A stretch of 64,000 bases of DNA, from NCBI GenBank assembly GCA_001725945.1, contig LRMT01000025.1, positions 1 to 64,000 on the forward strand, in the 5' to 3' direction. The stretch comes from Cupriavidus sp. UYMMa02A (GTDB lineage: Bacteria; Pseudomonadota; Gammaproteobacteria; Burkholderiales; Burkholderiaceae). This document shows, piece by piece, positions 1 to 11,583 of the stretch (the first letter of the stretch is position 1; each line of letters opens with the position of its first letter). A program made the translations under genes and the position numbers. A model generated the notes under the pieces. The model did no database searches and was not told where the DNA came from. It saw nothing but the letters and a program-made list of their open reading frames with translations.

Positions 1-1358
1 CAACCCAAGCCGCAGGTCGCGGGCAGCCACCAGCAGCAACGCCACGAACGCGCCGAGGCCGAGCGCGTATGCGGCCCAGGCCGACACCGGCGGCGCGCCG
101 ATATCGCGGCGCAGTACCCGCAACGGCGCCACGCGCGTCAGCGCAAGCAGCGGCGGCAAGGCAAAGCCCGCCAGCAGCACGAGACCCGCCAGCACGCCGA
201 CCAGCGCCGGCAGCAGCGAGGGTTGCGGCAGCGACACCTGCAACAGCCCGCCCAGCGACAGCAGCAGCCCGTAGTGCGCCAGGTAGCCAAGCGCCACGCC
301 CACCACGGCGCCGGCCGCCCCGAGCAACAGGAATCGATGCCGAAGGCCGCCAGGATCTGCCGGCGCGACAGCCCCATGCATTTGTACACGGCACAGGCGT
401 CGGTATGCCGCTGCATATAGCGGCGCGCCGACATGGCGATCGCCACCGCGGCGATCATCGAGGACAGCACCGCGACCAGCGACAGGAAGCGCTCGGCGCG
501 GTCCAGCGTGGCGCGCATCTGCGGCTGCCCCGATTCGAGCGATTCCACGCGCGTATTGCGCAGCTTGAGGCGCTCGATCTCGTCACCCGCCCAGCGCTGG
601 TACGCCTTGCCCGCGGCGTCCGGGCCCGCGACCAGCAATCGGTAGCTCACGCGGCTGCCCCAGCCGATCAGGCCGGTGCTGTCGAGGTCCGACAACGGCA
701 TCAGCACGCGCGGCGCGAAATTCATGAAGCCCGCGCCGCGGTCCAGTTCCTGCGTCACGATGCGTTCGATGCGGAACGTGCGGCTGCCAAGCTGAAGCGC
801 ATCGCCGACGCGCAGCCCCAGCGCGCCGAGCAGCGACTCGTCCACCCAGACCGTGCCAGGAGCCGGAATGCCTTCGGCGGCCTGCTCCGGCCCACCGGGC
901 GCGGCGGCTACCTTCAGCTTCCCGCGCAGCGGATAGCCGGGGCTGACCGCCTTCAGTGCGGTCAACTGGCTGGGTGCCTCGGCACCGGCCGGCGCGCCTG
1001 ACCGGCGCGCAGTCGCCATGCTCGGAAAGGTCACCGTATGCGCAACCGCCAGACCGGCCTGCGCCGCACGGCTGGAAAAGGCGGCGTCGAACGGATGGTC
1101 GGACACCAGCAACACATCGGCCGCGATCATCTGGCGTGCATCGCGCTCGAGGCCCAGGCGCATGCGGTCGGCCAGGAAGCCGACGCTCGTCAGCGCCGCG
1201 ACCGCCAGCACCAGCGCAAACAGCAGCAGGTAAAGCTCGCCGGCCAGCCAGTCGCGCCGGGCCATGCGCAATGCCTGGCGCCAGGCGGAGAATCTCCGCC
1301 CTTGCGACACGGATTTTGCGATGGCTTGGGAAACGGCGGAAGCGGGCTCGGTTGGCAT
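1..1358 (-). CDS. FtsX-family ABC transporter permease (C-terminus beyond window)
   Basis: Inner-membrane permease of the YbbP/FtsX type, which works with a LolD-like ATPase in lipid or lipoprotein export. After a cytoplasmic N-terminus of about 40 residues there is one membrane segment (LLLFALVLAVAALTSVGF), then a large MacB-like periplasmic domain with the start motif ERDARQMIAADVLL, then the first helix of the FtsX domain. The start is the ATG at 1356-1358 (MPTEPAS); the frame is open further upstream but with non-protein-like sequence. Near position 330 one C seems to be missing after AAFGIDS. With it restored, the remaining helices read through to the window edge (LLLGAAGAVVGVALGYLAHYG). 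Confidence 0.8.
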
Positions 1359-1429
1359 CAGGTCTTGGTTCCAGTCACGTTCGCTGCGCTGCCGGCAACG
1401 TGGCCGGGCAGCATGGGTTCGGGAGGCAG

Positions 1430-2032
1430 TCAGGTCCGTTTGACGGGCGGGCCTGTCCGGTTGCGCAAGGTCGCATGCAGCCGGCGCACCGCGCGCCACA
1501 GCTTGGGCAGCAGCCAGATGGTCATCAACAGGAAGACCGCCAGCAGGACCAGGAACAGCACCGGCAGGAAAAAGGCCAGCAACAGGCTGCCGGTTGCCGT
1601 CACGTCCTCAGTGAATGAGGCCGCCCAGTTCGAAAACGGTTCCGGCGAGACATTGATCAGCGCGCGCGTGCCGGCTTTCGCGACATGGGCCGTGCCGGCA
1701 AGGGTCCCACCGACCAGGCCGGCCGCAACCATCCATTGCGGGTCCATCTGACCGAACGCCGCCGCGGCAAGGATCGCGCCCGCCGGAATGCGCACGAAGG
1801 TATGGATGCCGTCCCAGATGGAATCGAAGCCCGGAACTTTGTCGGCAATGAACTCCGCCAGCGCGAGCACGGCTGCCACGCCGATCACCCACCACGATTC
1901 CAGCGCCTGCAGTCCTGGCGGCAAGTGCAGCCAGCCCAGCCGCGACAGCACCCCCGCGGTCAGGACAGCCAGATAAAGACGAAAGCCGCTGGCCCAGGAC
2001 ATGCCTGCGGCGAGCGCGGCGGTTTCCAGCAT
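1430..2032 (-). CDS. DUF4126 family membrane protein
   Basis: Predicted inner-membrane protein of 200 residues with about five hydrophobic segments, including LYLAVLTAGVLSRLG, WWVIGVAAVLALAEF and a strongly hydrophobic C-terminal pair (LLLAFFLPVLFLVLLAVFLL). Sequence and length match the DUF4126 family, whose function is unknown. The start MLETAAL is chosen because AAGGAG lies seven bases before that ATG; the frame is open for 20 more codons upstream with no such signal. It is intact and lies just upstream of the permease, on the same strand. Confidence 0.75.
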   Translation of the reverse strand: MLETAALAAGMSWASGFRLYLAVLTAGVLSRLGWLHLPPGLQALESWWVIGVAAVLALAEFIADKVPGFDSIWDGIHTFVRIPAGAILAAAAFGQMDPQWMVAAGLVGGTLAGTAHVAKAGTRALINVSPEPFSNWAASFTEDVTATGSLLLAFFLPVLFLVLLAVFLLMTIWLLPKLWRAVRRLHATLRNRTGPPVKRT

Positions 2033-2125
2033 GAGACTCCTTGCGATGGCGGGCCGATGTGCAGGCCATCGCAAGGAGTGTAGCGCGAACACCGCGCCGG
2101 CAATCAGGCCAGCGCGATGAGCGGC

Positions 2126-3223
2126 TCAACTACCCTCTTTTCCGTCGGGTCCGAACCAGGGCAACGCTTCCTGCGGCGTAAGGATGCCGGCCGGCTCGGC
2201 CATGCTATAGCCCGGCAATGCTTCGATGCGATGCGCAAAAGCGGGATCGGCCAGCAAGGCGAGCAGGCCCGACATCCAGCCCGCGGTCTGGTCGTTCTTG
2301 CGCAGTGCCAGGTAGTACGCCTCGCGCGTGAGCGGCACGAAGCCCAGGCCCAGCGCCTCGGCATTCATGCGCAATCCGAAACCGACTTGCGCGCGCCCGG
2401 CATGGACCGCTTCCGCCACCTTTTCGTTGCTGAACTCGGGTTCTTCGTAGCCGGCGATCTGGTCCGGATAGAGTCCCTGCGCGGCCAGAAGCTGGTCGAA
2501 CAGCATGCGCGTACCGGAGCTGCGCTGCCGGTTGACGAATCGCGCCCGGGTCCGCACCAGGTCACGAAGGTCGTGGATTCCGGCGGCAAGGTCCGGCGCC
2601 ACGATCAGGCCCTGCTCACGCCACGCCAGCCGCAGCAGCCGCACCGAGGCCGGACGCAGCCACTTGCGCAGTGTGAGGTGCGCCACGGAGCCGGCAGTCT
2701 GCACCGGCGACACATAGAAACCGGCCAGTTCCGACTGCCGCTCCTGGAGACAGATCAACCCTTCCACGCTGCCGCAGAACACGGTGTCGAGCTGCAAGCC
2801 CGAGGGCTGCCCCTTGAGTGCACCGGCCAGGACCTCGATGGCCGGGTCGTGGCTGCCGGAAAAATGCACGCAGGTCTGGGGCTGCACGGCGTCGTCAAGG
2901 TCGGCGATGAATTCGGCCATGGCGCGCTGCACGGCCGGGTCGATGGTCTCGCGCAGGCGCATTTCCGCGCGCAACAGCCGCTCGCCGAAACGCGTGAGCG
3001 AGGCACCCCGGCCGCGCTCCATATCGAGCAAGGAGCGGCCCAGCATGGCCTCCCAGGCGCGCATCACGCCCCAGGCATGACGGTAGGACAAGCCGATTTC
3101 GCGCGCTGCGCGATGCAGCGACCCGGTTTCCCGCACGGCCTTGAGCAGCTGGAACACCTTGCCGTTGGCGCGCGGGTTGTCATCCGCAGCAATCACCGGA
3201 AACAGATCAAAGCGGAAGGTCAT
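2126..3223 (-). CDS. ModE-like regulator with periplasmic-binding-protein-like effector domain
   Basis: One-component regulator of 365 residues. Residues about 20-110 form a ModE/LysR-type winged helix (GSLHRAAREIGLSYRHAWGV), and the rest is a PBP-like domain that in related proteins senses molybdate, tungstate or a molybdenum-cofactor metabolite. It is divergent from the tungstate-binding gene tupA, with a 7-bp dyad in the shared 143-bp spacer. It probably controls tupA, and possibly the molybdenum-dependent xanthine dehydrogenase genes further right. The frame is intact. The ligand cannot be told from sequence. Confidence 0.8.
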   Translation of the reverse strand: MTFRFDLFPVIAADDNPRANGKVFQLLKAVRETGSLHRAAREIGLSYRHAWGVMRAWEAMLGRSLLDMERGRGASLTRFGERLLRAEMRLRETIDPAVQRAMAEFIADLDDAVQPQTCVHFSGSHDPAIEVLAGALKGQPSGLQLDTVFCGSVEGLICLQERQSELAGFYVSPVQTAGSVAHLTLRKWLRPASVRLLRLAWREQGLIVAPDLAAGIHDLRDLVRTRARFVNRQRSSGTRMLFDQLLAAQGLYPDQIAGYEEPEFSNEKVAEAVHAGRAQVGFGLRMNAEALGLGFVPLTREAYYLALRKNDQTAGWMSGLLALLADPAFAHRIEALPGYSMAEPAGILTPQEALPWFGPDGKEGS

Positions 3224-3331
3224 ATGTTCCGCCTTGCATATTTACATGTTCAATCGGCTTCGCTGACAATGAATCACCCCGTTTTTCATGTAGTTTTCCG
3301 GCATTCTCCATGACCCGCCAGGGTGTGGCAA

Positions 3332-3351
3332 TTATGTTTATAAGAACATAA
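3332..3351. promoter_or_regulatory. 7-bp dyad operator in front of tupA (ModE/TunR-like)
   Basis: TTATGTT, then the six bases TATAAG, then AACATAA: a perfect 7-bp inverted repeat ending 15 bases before the tupA ATG. AT-rich dyads with a 6-8 base spacer are typical of ModE/TunR operators, and the divergent gene encodes a ModE-like protein. Repression at this site would block transcription or ribosome access. The assignment is inferred from position and symmetry. Confidence 0.55.
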
Positions 3352-3366
3352 CTCAAGGAACCACAC

Positions 3367-4200
3367 ATGTCACGAACCGCACTTCCTCAGCGCCCGATCA
3401 TGGCCGGCATTGCCTGCCTGCTGGCGTTTTCCGCCGCGCAGGCGGGCGAACTGAAGCTTGCCACCACCACCAGCACGGAGAACTCCGGACTGCTCAGGTT
3501 CCTGTTGCCGAAGTTCGAACAGAAGACCGGCGTGAATGTGAAGGTCATTGCCGTCGGCTCGGGCAAGGCCATGAAGATGGGCGAGATGGGTGATGTGGAC
3601 GTGCTGCTCGTGCATGCGCGCAAGCTGGAAGACGCGTTCATGGCGGCAGGCTACGGGGTCAATCGCCGTGACGTGATGTACAACGATTTCATTGTCGTGG
3701 GTCCCGCGAATGATCCGGCGGGCATCAAGGGCGGCAAGGATGTGCTGGCGGGCTTGCGCAAGCTGGCCAGCAGCGGCAGCAAGTTCATCTCGCGCGGGGA
3801 CAACTCCGGCACGGACGTGATGGAGAAGGATTACTGGAAGCAGCTTGGCATCGAACCGAAGGGACAGCCCTGGTATGTCAGCGCTGGCCTCGGCATGGGC
3901 GAAGTGCTGACCATGGCCGCGCAGATGCCGGGATATACGCTATCGGACCGCGCCACCTACGGCGCCTATCGCGCCAAGACCGGCCTGGCCATTGCCGTGC
4001 AGGGAGATCCGAAGATGTTCAATCCGTACGGGATCATCGCGGTCAACCCGGCCAGGCACGCGGGCACAAACTACGCCGACGCGATGAAGCTGGTGGAGTG
4101 GATCACCTCGCCGGAAGGCCAGCAGGCGATTGCCAGCTATAAGGTCAAGGACGAGCAGCTGTTCTTCCCGGACTACAACGGCACGCAAGCCAGCAAGTAA
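3367..4200 (+). CDS. tupA: Tungstate (or molybdate) ABC transporter substrate-binding protein
   Basis: Periplasmic oxyanion-binding protein of 277 residues. A signal peptide (IAGIACLLAFSAAQA-type core, cleavage near residue 26) is followed by LATTTSTENSG; the TTTST motif at residues 33-37 is the TupA anion-binding signature. Later motifs SGKAMKMGEMGDVDVLLVH and RGDNSGTD also fit the family. Start ATG has AAGGAA upstream. No permease (tupB) or ATPase (tupC) gene follows; the next gene is a LysR regulator on the other strand. The protein therefore must use components encoded elsewhere or act in sensing. Frame intact. Confidence 0.85.
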   Translation: MSRTALPQRPIMAGIACLLAFSAAQAGELKLATTTSTENSGLLRFLLPKFEQKTGVNVKVIAVGSGKAMKMGEMGDVDVLLVHARKLEDAFMAAGYGVNRRDVMYNDFIVVGPANDPAGIKGGKDVLAGLRKLASSGSKFISRGDNSGTDVMEKDYWKQLGIEPKGQPWYVSAGLGMGEVLTMAAQMPGYTLSDRATYGAYRAKTGLAIAVQGDPKMFNPYGIIAVNPARHAGTNYADAMKLVEWITSPEGQQAIASYKVKDEQLFFPDYNGTQASK

Positions 4201-4255
4201 GGCGGCCAGCGGCACCACCTCGGATCAGGGCAGCCGTGCGCTGACCTTTCTCTTG

Positions 4256-5201
4256 TCAGCCCGCCTCCGCCTCCAGCTTCGGCAGGTGTGGCAAATCCGC
4301 AGCCACCTCGGCGATCATCCTGCGCATCCACATCACATCAGGCGCCGCATGACACCGCTCATGCCAGAGCTGGTAGAAGCGCATGCGCGGGAATGAGACC
4401 GGAGAGGGCACCATTCGAATCGGCAGATACTGCGCATAGTGCGCAGCAAACTGCCGCCCGGTAGTGAACACCATATCGGTTTTGATCAACACATACGGCA
4501 CGAGCCCAAAATACGGCAGTGTCACCTGAATATTGCGCTTGTAGCCCTGCTCCGCCAGCGCCTGGTCGATCATGCTGCGCTGCATCGAAGCATAGGGCGC
4601 GGGTGCAAGATGAGGCATCTCCAGATAGTGCTTGAGCGTCAGCCCCTTGCGCGCCAAGGGATGCTGCGCGCCCAGCATGCAGACCACCTCGTCGTCGAAC
4701 AGCGGCGAGATATGCAGATGCTCGGGCGGCGACAGCCAGTTGCCGATGACGATGTCCAGCTGCCCCTGCTCCAGATCTTCAAGGAAATCACCCGACGAAG
4801 TCATCGGATGCACAAACAGCTTGGCCCCCGGCGCCAGCCGGCGTATGCGCTCGGAGATATGGGCAGGAAGAAAGCATCCAGGTAGTCCGGCGCGCGAGGT
4901 GGAAGGTGCGCGTGGTGGTGGCCGGATCGAACTGCTGCGGCGGCCGCGCGATGCGGTCCATCGCCGCCAGGCTCTGCTCGGCCAGCGCCAGCAGCTCGCG
5001 GCCGCGCTCGGTCGGCACCATGCCGCTTTTGCCCCGCACCAAAATAGCGTCGCCGGTGATCTCGCGCAGGCGCTTGAGCGTATTGCTGATGGCCGGCTGG
5101 GACTGGCCCAGGCGCACGGCCGTGCGGGTCACGCTCTGCTCGGTCAGCAGGGTGTGGAGCACCCGCAGCAAATAGGTATCGAGATGGTCGCGTCCGTGCA
5201 T
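4256..5201 (-). CDS. LysR-type regulator, divergent from xdhA
   Basis: LysR activator, 315 residues when repaired. The N-terminal helix-turn-helix reads TEQSVTRTAVRLGQSQPAIS, and the effector domain runs from about residue 95 to the end. Two single-base losses break it: near 4893 (HLA|APDYLDAF) and near 4862 (FLP|HISERIRRL). After repair the protein is continuous into MTSSGDFLEDLEQGQLDIVIG. The start is the ATG at 5199-5201. Head-to-head placement with the xanthine dehydrogenase operon makes it the likely purine-pathway regulator; the inducer is unknown. Confidence 0.8.
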
Positions 5202-5421
5202 GGCAATAGGCGCCCTGCCGGCGTGCGGCCGGGAGGCTGGCGTGGGGGAAGGGAACGGCGCATAGTGTATGTCACGCAACCCGCCATTGGTCAATCCGCC
5301 GTGATAAGGGGACGGCGGACGCCCTTGAACGGGCATCCTGATGGGGCATATCACCTGGGCCGAATATTGCATGAATCGCGCCGGTGCTATGTTTGCGCCA
5401 TCACAGAACGAGATAAAGACC
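5202..5421. promoter_or_regulatory. Divergent control region between the LysR gene and xdhA
   Basis: A 220-base non-coding spacer carrying both promoters. The short dyad CATA-GTG-TATG at 5261-5271 is a possible LysR site. No clear -35/-10 pair could be assigned. xdhA starts at ATG 5422, downstream of a weak purine-rich stretch (AACGAGATAAAGA). Confidence 0.4.
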
Positions 5422-6924
5422 ATGGAGACGCAAACCATCCGCTTTTTCCACCGCGGCCAGGTCAGGGAAGTATCCGACGCCCCCGTTACCCGCACCGTGC
5501 TGCAGTACCTGCGCGAGGACGTACGCTGCACCGGCACCAAGGAAGGCTGTGCCGAAGGCGACTGCGGTGCCTGCACTGTCGTGATCGGCGAGCTGCAGGA
5601 CGGCGGCGATGTCGAATTCAAGGCCGTCAACGCCTGCATCCAGTTCCTGCCCACGCTCGACGGCAAGGCGCTGATCACCGTCGAGGACCTGCGCCAGGCC
5701 GACGGCACGCTGCACCCGGTGCAGGAAGCCATGGTCGAGTGCCACGGCTCGCAATGCGGGTTCTGCACCCCTGGCTTCATCATGTCGCTGTGGGCGCTGT
5801 ACCAGCAGCACACCCCGGGCGGCGAGGCGCCGGCGCGCCAGACCATTTGCGACGCGCTGACCGGCAACCTGTGCCGCTGCACGGGCTACCGCCCGATCAT
5901 CGACGCCGGCGAGCGCATGATGGCCCTGCCCGCGCCGCAGGCGAGCAAGCTCGATCCGAAGCAGATCGCCGACACGCTGCGCAATCTCAAGCGCGGCGAG
6001 ACCTTCCGCTACAGCGCGAAAGGCCAGAATTTCTTCGCGCCACGCACGGCAGCCGAGTTCGGCGCGATCAAGGCGGCCGAGCCCGGCATCCGCATCCTGG
6101 CCGGCAGCACCGACGTGGGCCTGTGGGTGACCAAACAGTTCCGCGAACTGGGCAACCTGCTCTATATCGGCCAGGTGGAAGACCTGCAATCCGTCACTGA
6201 ACGCGACGGCATGATCGAGATCGGCGCCGGCGTGACGCTGGAGAAAGCCTACGCGGCGCTGACCGCCGCGCACCCGGAACTGGAAGAGATGTGGAAGCGC
6301 TTCGCCTCGCTGCCGATCCGCAATGCCGGCACGCTCGGCGGCAATATCGCCAACGGCTCGCCGATCGGCGATTCGATGCCGGCCCTGATCGCGCTCGGGA
6401 CTGAAGTGGTGCTACAGCACGGCGAAACGCGCCGCACACTGCCGCTCGAAGATCTGTACCTGGCCTACCAGAAGACGGCCATGGTCGAGGGCGAATTCGT
6501 CGCCGCGCTGCGCGTGCCGGTCAAGGGCCCGCAGCACTTCAGGACCTACAAGCTGTCCAAACGCTTTGACGAGGATATTTCCGCCGTGTGCGCCGCATTC
6601 GCCATCACGGTCGAAAACGGTGTGATCACGCAGGCGCGTGTCGCATTCGGCGGCATGGCCGCCACGCCCAAGCGGGCTGCCGCGACCGAGGCTGCGCTCA
6701 CCGGCCAGCCGTGGAACGAAGCGACCGCCCGTGCTGGCATGGCCGCGCTGTCGCAGGACTACTCGCCGCTGAGCGACATGCGTTCGACTGCCTCCTACCG
6801 CACACGCGGGGCGGCCAACCTGCTGTACCGCTTCTGGCTGGAGACGCGCGCCGATGCGCTGCCCGCATCCGCCGTCAACGTCCGCGCGATTGGCGCTGGC
6901 GCCACTGCAACCGTCACGGCCTGA
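5422..6924 (+). CDS. xdhA: Xanthine dehydrogenase small subunit (2Fe-2S and FAD domains)
   Basis: Small subunit of bacterial xanthine dehydrogenase, which oxidises hypoxanthine to xanthine and urate and passes electrons to NAD+. Residues 1-80 are a plant-type ferredoxin domain with Cys43, Cys48, Cys51 and a fourth Cys in NACIQF. Next is the second 2Fe-2S domain (CHGSQCGFCTPGF, then NLCRCTGYRPI), then the FAD domain (ILAGSTDVGLWVTK, RNAGTLGGNIANGSPIGDS). It is 500 residues long and intact. It starts at METQTIR, just after the upstream spacer, and is followed after 12 bases by xdhB. Confidence 0.97.
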   Translation: METQTIRFFHRGQVREVSDAPVTRTVLQYLREDVRCTGTKEGCAEGDCGACTVVIGELQDGGDVEFKAVNACIQFLPTLDGKALITVEDLRQADGTLHPVQEAMVECHGSQCGFCTPGFIMSLWALYQQHTPGGEAPARQTICDALTGNLCRCTGYRPIIDAGERMMALPAPQASKLDPKQIADTLRNLKRGETFRYSAKGQNFFAPRTAAEFGAIKAAEPGIRILAGSTDVGLWVTKQFRELGNLLYIGQVEDLQSVTERDGMIEIGAGVTLEKAYAALTAAHPELEEMWKRFASLPIRNAGTLGGNIANGSPIGDSMPALIALGTEVVLQHGETRRTLPLEDLYLAYQKTAMVEGEFVAALRVPVKGPQHFRTYKLSKRFDEDISAVCAAFAITVENGVITQARVAFGGMAATPKRAAATEAALTGQPWNEATARAGMAALSQDYSPLSDMRSTASYRTRGAANLLYRFWLETRADALPASAVNVRAIGAGATATVTA

Positions 6925-6936
6925 GGAGAGATCGGC

Positions 6937-9291
6937 ATGAACAAGCAAACCGAACCCTTCCTGCTCGACGCCAGCGTGGCCGACGAGGCCGTGCCGCAGG
7001 TGGGCATTTCGCGCCCGCATGAATCGGCGCACCTGCACGTGGCAGGCACCGCCACCTATACCGACGACATTCCGGAACTGGCCGGCACGCTGCACGCGGC
7101 GCTCGGCATGAGCAGCCGCGCCCACGCCCGCATCAAGTCGATCTCGCTCGACAAGGTGCGCGCGGCGCCCGGCGTGGTGGCCGTGCTGACCGTGGACGAT
7201 ATTCCCGGCGTCAACGACTGCGGCCCGATCATCCACGACGACCCGATCCTGGCGCGCGATGTGGTGCAGTTCATCGGCCAGCCGATCTTCGTGGTGGTCG
7301 CCACCTCGCACGACGCGGCGCGCCGTGCGGCACGCCTGGGCGCGATCGACTATGAAGACCTGGCGCCCGTGCTCTCGCCCGAGGCCGCTCACGCGGCGGG
7401 CAGCTACGTGCTGCCGCCGATGCACCTGACCCGTGGCGAGCCGCAGCGGCATATCGCCGCGGCCGCGCACCGCGACACGGGCAATATCCGCCTTGGCGGG
7501 CAAGAGCAGTTCTACCTGGAAGGCCAGATTGCCTACGCGGCGCCGCGCGAGAACGACGGCATGCATGTATGGTGCTCGACCCAGCACCCGACCGAGATGC
7601 AGCATGCCGTGGCTCATATGCTGGGCTGGCACGCGCACCAGGTGCTGGTGGAATGCCGCCGCATGGGGGGCGGCTTCGGCGGCAAGGAATCGCAGTCGGC
7701 CATGTTCGCGTGCTGCGCAGCGCTGGCGGCGTGGAAGCTGCTGTGCCCGGTCAAGCTGCGTCCGGACCGCGACGACGACATGATGATCACCGGCAAGCGC
7801 CACGACTTCGTGTTCGACTACGAAGTCGGCCATGACACGGAAGGCCGTATCGAAGGCGTGAAGATCGACATGGTGTCGCGCGCCGGATTCTCCGCCGACC
7901 TGTCCGGCCCGGTGATGACCCGCGCGATCTGCCACTTCGACAATGCCTACTGGCTGCCGAACGTGCAGATCGACGGCTACTGCGGCAAGACCAACACGCA
8001 AAGCAATACCGCGTTCCGCGGCTTCGGCGGCCCGCAAGGCGCGTTCGCGATCGAGTACATCCTCGACAACGTGGCGCGCAATGTCGGCAAGGATTCGCTC
8101 GAGGTGCGCCGCGCCAATTTCTACGGCAAGACCGAGCGCAATGTCACGCCGTACGGCCAGACCGTAGAAGACAACGTCATCCACGAGCTGATGGACGAAC
8201 TGGTAGCCACCAGCGAATACCGCGCCCGGCGCGAGGCTACGCGCGCGTTCAACGCGACAAGCCCGATCCTGAAGAAGGGCATCGCGATCACGCCGGTGAA
8301 ATTCGGCATCTCGTTCAACGTCGCCCACTACAACCAGGCTGGCGCGCTCGTGCATGTGTACAACGACGGCTCGGTGCTGGTGAATCACGGCGGCACCGAA
8401 ATGGGCCAGGGCCTGAACACCAAGGTGGCGATGGTGGTCGCCCACGAACTCGGCATCCGCATGGAGCGCGTGCGCGTGACCGCGACCGACACCAGCAAGG
8501 TGGCGAATACGTCGGCGACGGCAGCGTCGACCGGCGCCGACCTGAACGGCAAGGCCGCGCAGGACGCCGCACGCCAGATCCGCGAGCGCCTGGCTGCCTT
8601 CATCGCCCGCAAAGCGGGCGTTGAAGCCGATACCGTGCGCTTCAATGACGACCTCGTCATCGCCGGCGAACTGCGCGCGACGTTCGGCGACCTGGCTCGC
8701 GAAGCCTACGTCGCGCGCGTGCAGCTGTGGTCCGACGGCTTCTACACCACGCCCAAGCTGCACTGGGACCAGAAAAAGCTGCATGGCCGGCCGTTCTATT
8801 ACTTCGCCTACGGCGCGGCCTGCTCCGAAGTGCTGGTCGACACGCTGACCGGCGAATGGAAGCTGCTGCGCGCCGACGCGCTGCACGATGCGGGCAAGTC
8901 GCTGAACCCGGCCATCGATATCGGCCAGGTGGAAGGCGCCTTCATCCAGGGCATGGGCTGGCTGACGACCGAGGAGCTGTGGTGGAACCAGGACGGCAAG
9001 CTGATGACGCATGCCCCGTCCACCTACAAGATCCCGACGATCAACGACTGCCCCGAAGCGTTCAACGTGCGCCTGTTCCAGAACCAGAACGTGGAAGACA
9101 GCATCCACCGCTCCAAGGCTGTGGGCGAACCGCCGCTGCTGCTGCCGTTCTCGGTGTTCTTCGCGATCCGCGACGCGATCGCTGCCGTGGGGGACTACCA
9201 GGTCAACCCGCCGCTGCGCGCGCCGGCTACCAGCGAAGCCATCCTGGACGCTGTGGAAGCCGTGCGCGAAGCTGCCGCACAGCCGGCCTGA
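6937..9291 (+). CDS. xdhB: Xanthine dehydrogenase molybdopterin-binding subunit
   Basis: Catalytic large subunit, 784 residues and intact. It binds the molybdopterin cofactor: GGGFGGKE at residues 244-251, the FRGFGGPQG loop, and GTEMGQGLNTK. The catalytic glutamate is Glu731 in VGEPPLLLPFSVF. It forms an XdhA2B2 enzyme in the cytoplasm with the upstream subunit. It needs molybdenum cofactor and XdhC, encoded next, for sulfuration. The ModE/TupA pair 3 kb away fits a need for oxyanion control. Confidence 0.97.
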   Translation: MNKQTEPFLLDASVADEAVPQVGISRPHESAHLHVAGTATYTDDIPELAGTLHAALGMSSRAHARIKSISLDKVRAAPGVVAVLTVDDIPGVNDCGPIIHDDPILARDVVQFIGQPIFVVVATSHDAARRAARLGAIDYEDLAPVLSPEAAHAAGSYVLPPMHLTRGEPQRHIAAAAHRDTGNIRLGGQEQFYLEGQIAYAAPRENDGMHVWCSTQHPTEMQHAVAHMLGWHAHQVLVECRRMGGGFGGKESQSAMFACCAALAAWKLLCPVKLRPDRDDDMMITGKRHDFVFDYEVGHDTEGRIEGVKIDMVSRAGFSADLSGPVMTRAICHFDNAYWLPNVQIDGYCGKTNTQSNTAFRGFGGPQGAFAIEYILDNVARNVGKDSLEVRRANFYGKTERNVTPYGQTVEDNVIHELMDELVATSEYRARREATRAFNATSPILKKGIAITPVKFGISFNVAHYNQAGALVHVYNDGSVLVNHGGTEMGQGLNTKVAMVVAHELGIRMERVRVTATDTSKVANTSATAASTGADLNGKAAQDAARQIRERLAAFIARKAGVEADTVRFNDDLVIAGELRATFGDLAREAYVARVQLWSDGFYTTPKLHWDQKKLHGRPFYYFAYGAACSEVLVDTLTGEWKLLRADALHDAGKSLNPAIDIGQVEGAFIQGMGWLTTEELWWNQDGKLMTHAPSTYKIPTINDCPEAFNVRLFQNQNVEDSIHRSKAVGEPPLLLPFSVFFAIRDAIAAVGDYQVNPPLRAPATSEAILDAVEAVREAAAQPA

Positions 9292-9455
9292 CGCGCGCGC
9301 TGCCGGGCTCGCCGGACTTCCCCCCTTGATCGCCCTGGGCGGACAAGGGGCCGGCCGCCCGCGCAGGTGCGCGCCACCTCGCCGACAGGCAACCATCGAC
9401 CACAGCACTGACAACGAGACCGGCGCCAGCCGGCGTCACCGACAAAGGCCCCGAC

Positions 9456-11539
<2,084 letters not shown>

Positions 11540-11583
11540 CCCGGCCCTGCGCGTGCGCGCAGGCCGGCCCAGAGAGGCAGACC

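Noticed and set aside
6412..9414. 1000-codon open frame on the minus strand opposite xdhA and xdhB
   Set aside because: Mirror frame of two clearly conserved genes in GC-rich DNA; the translation is Arg/Ala/His-rich with no domain.
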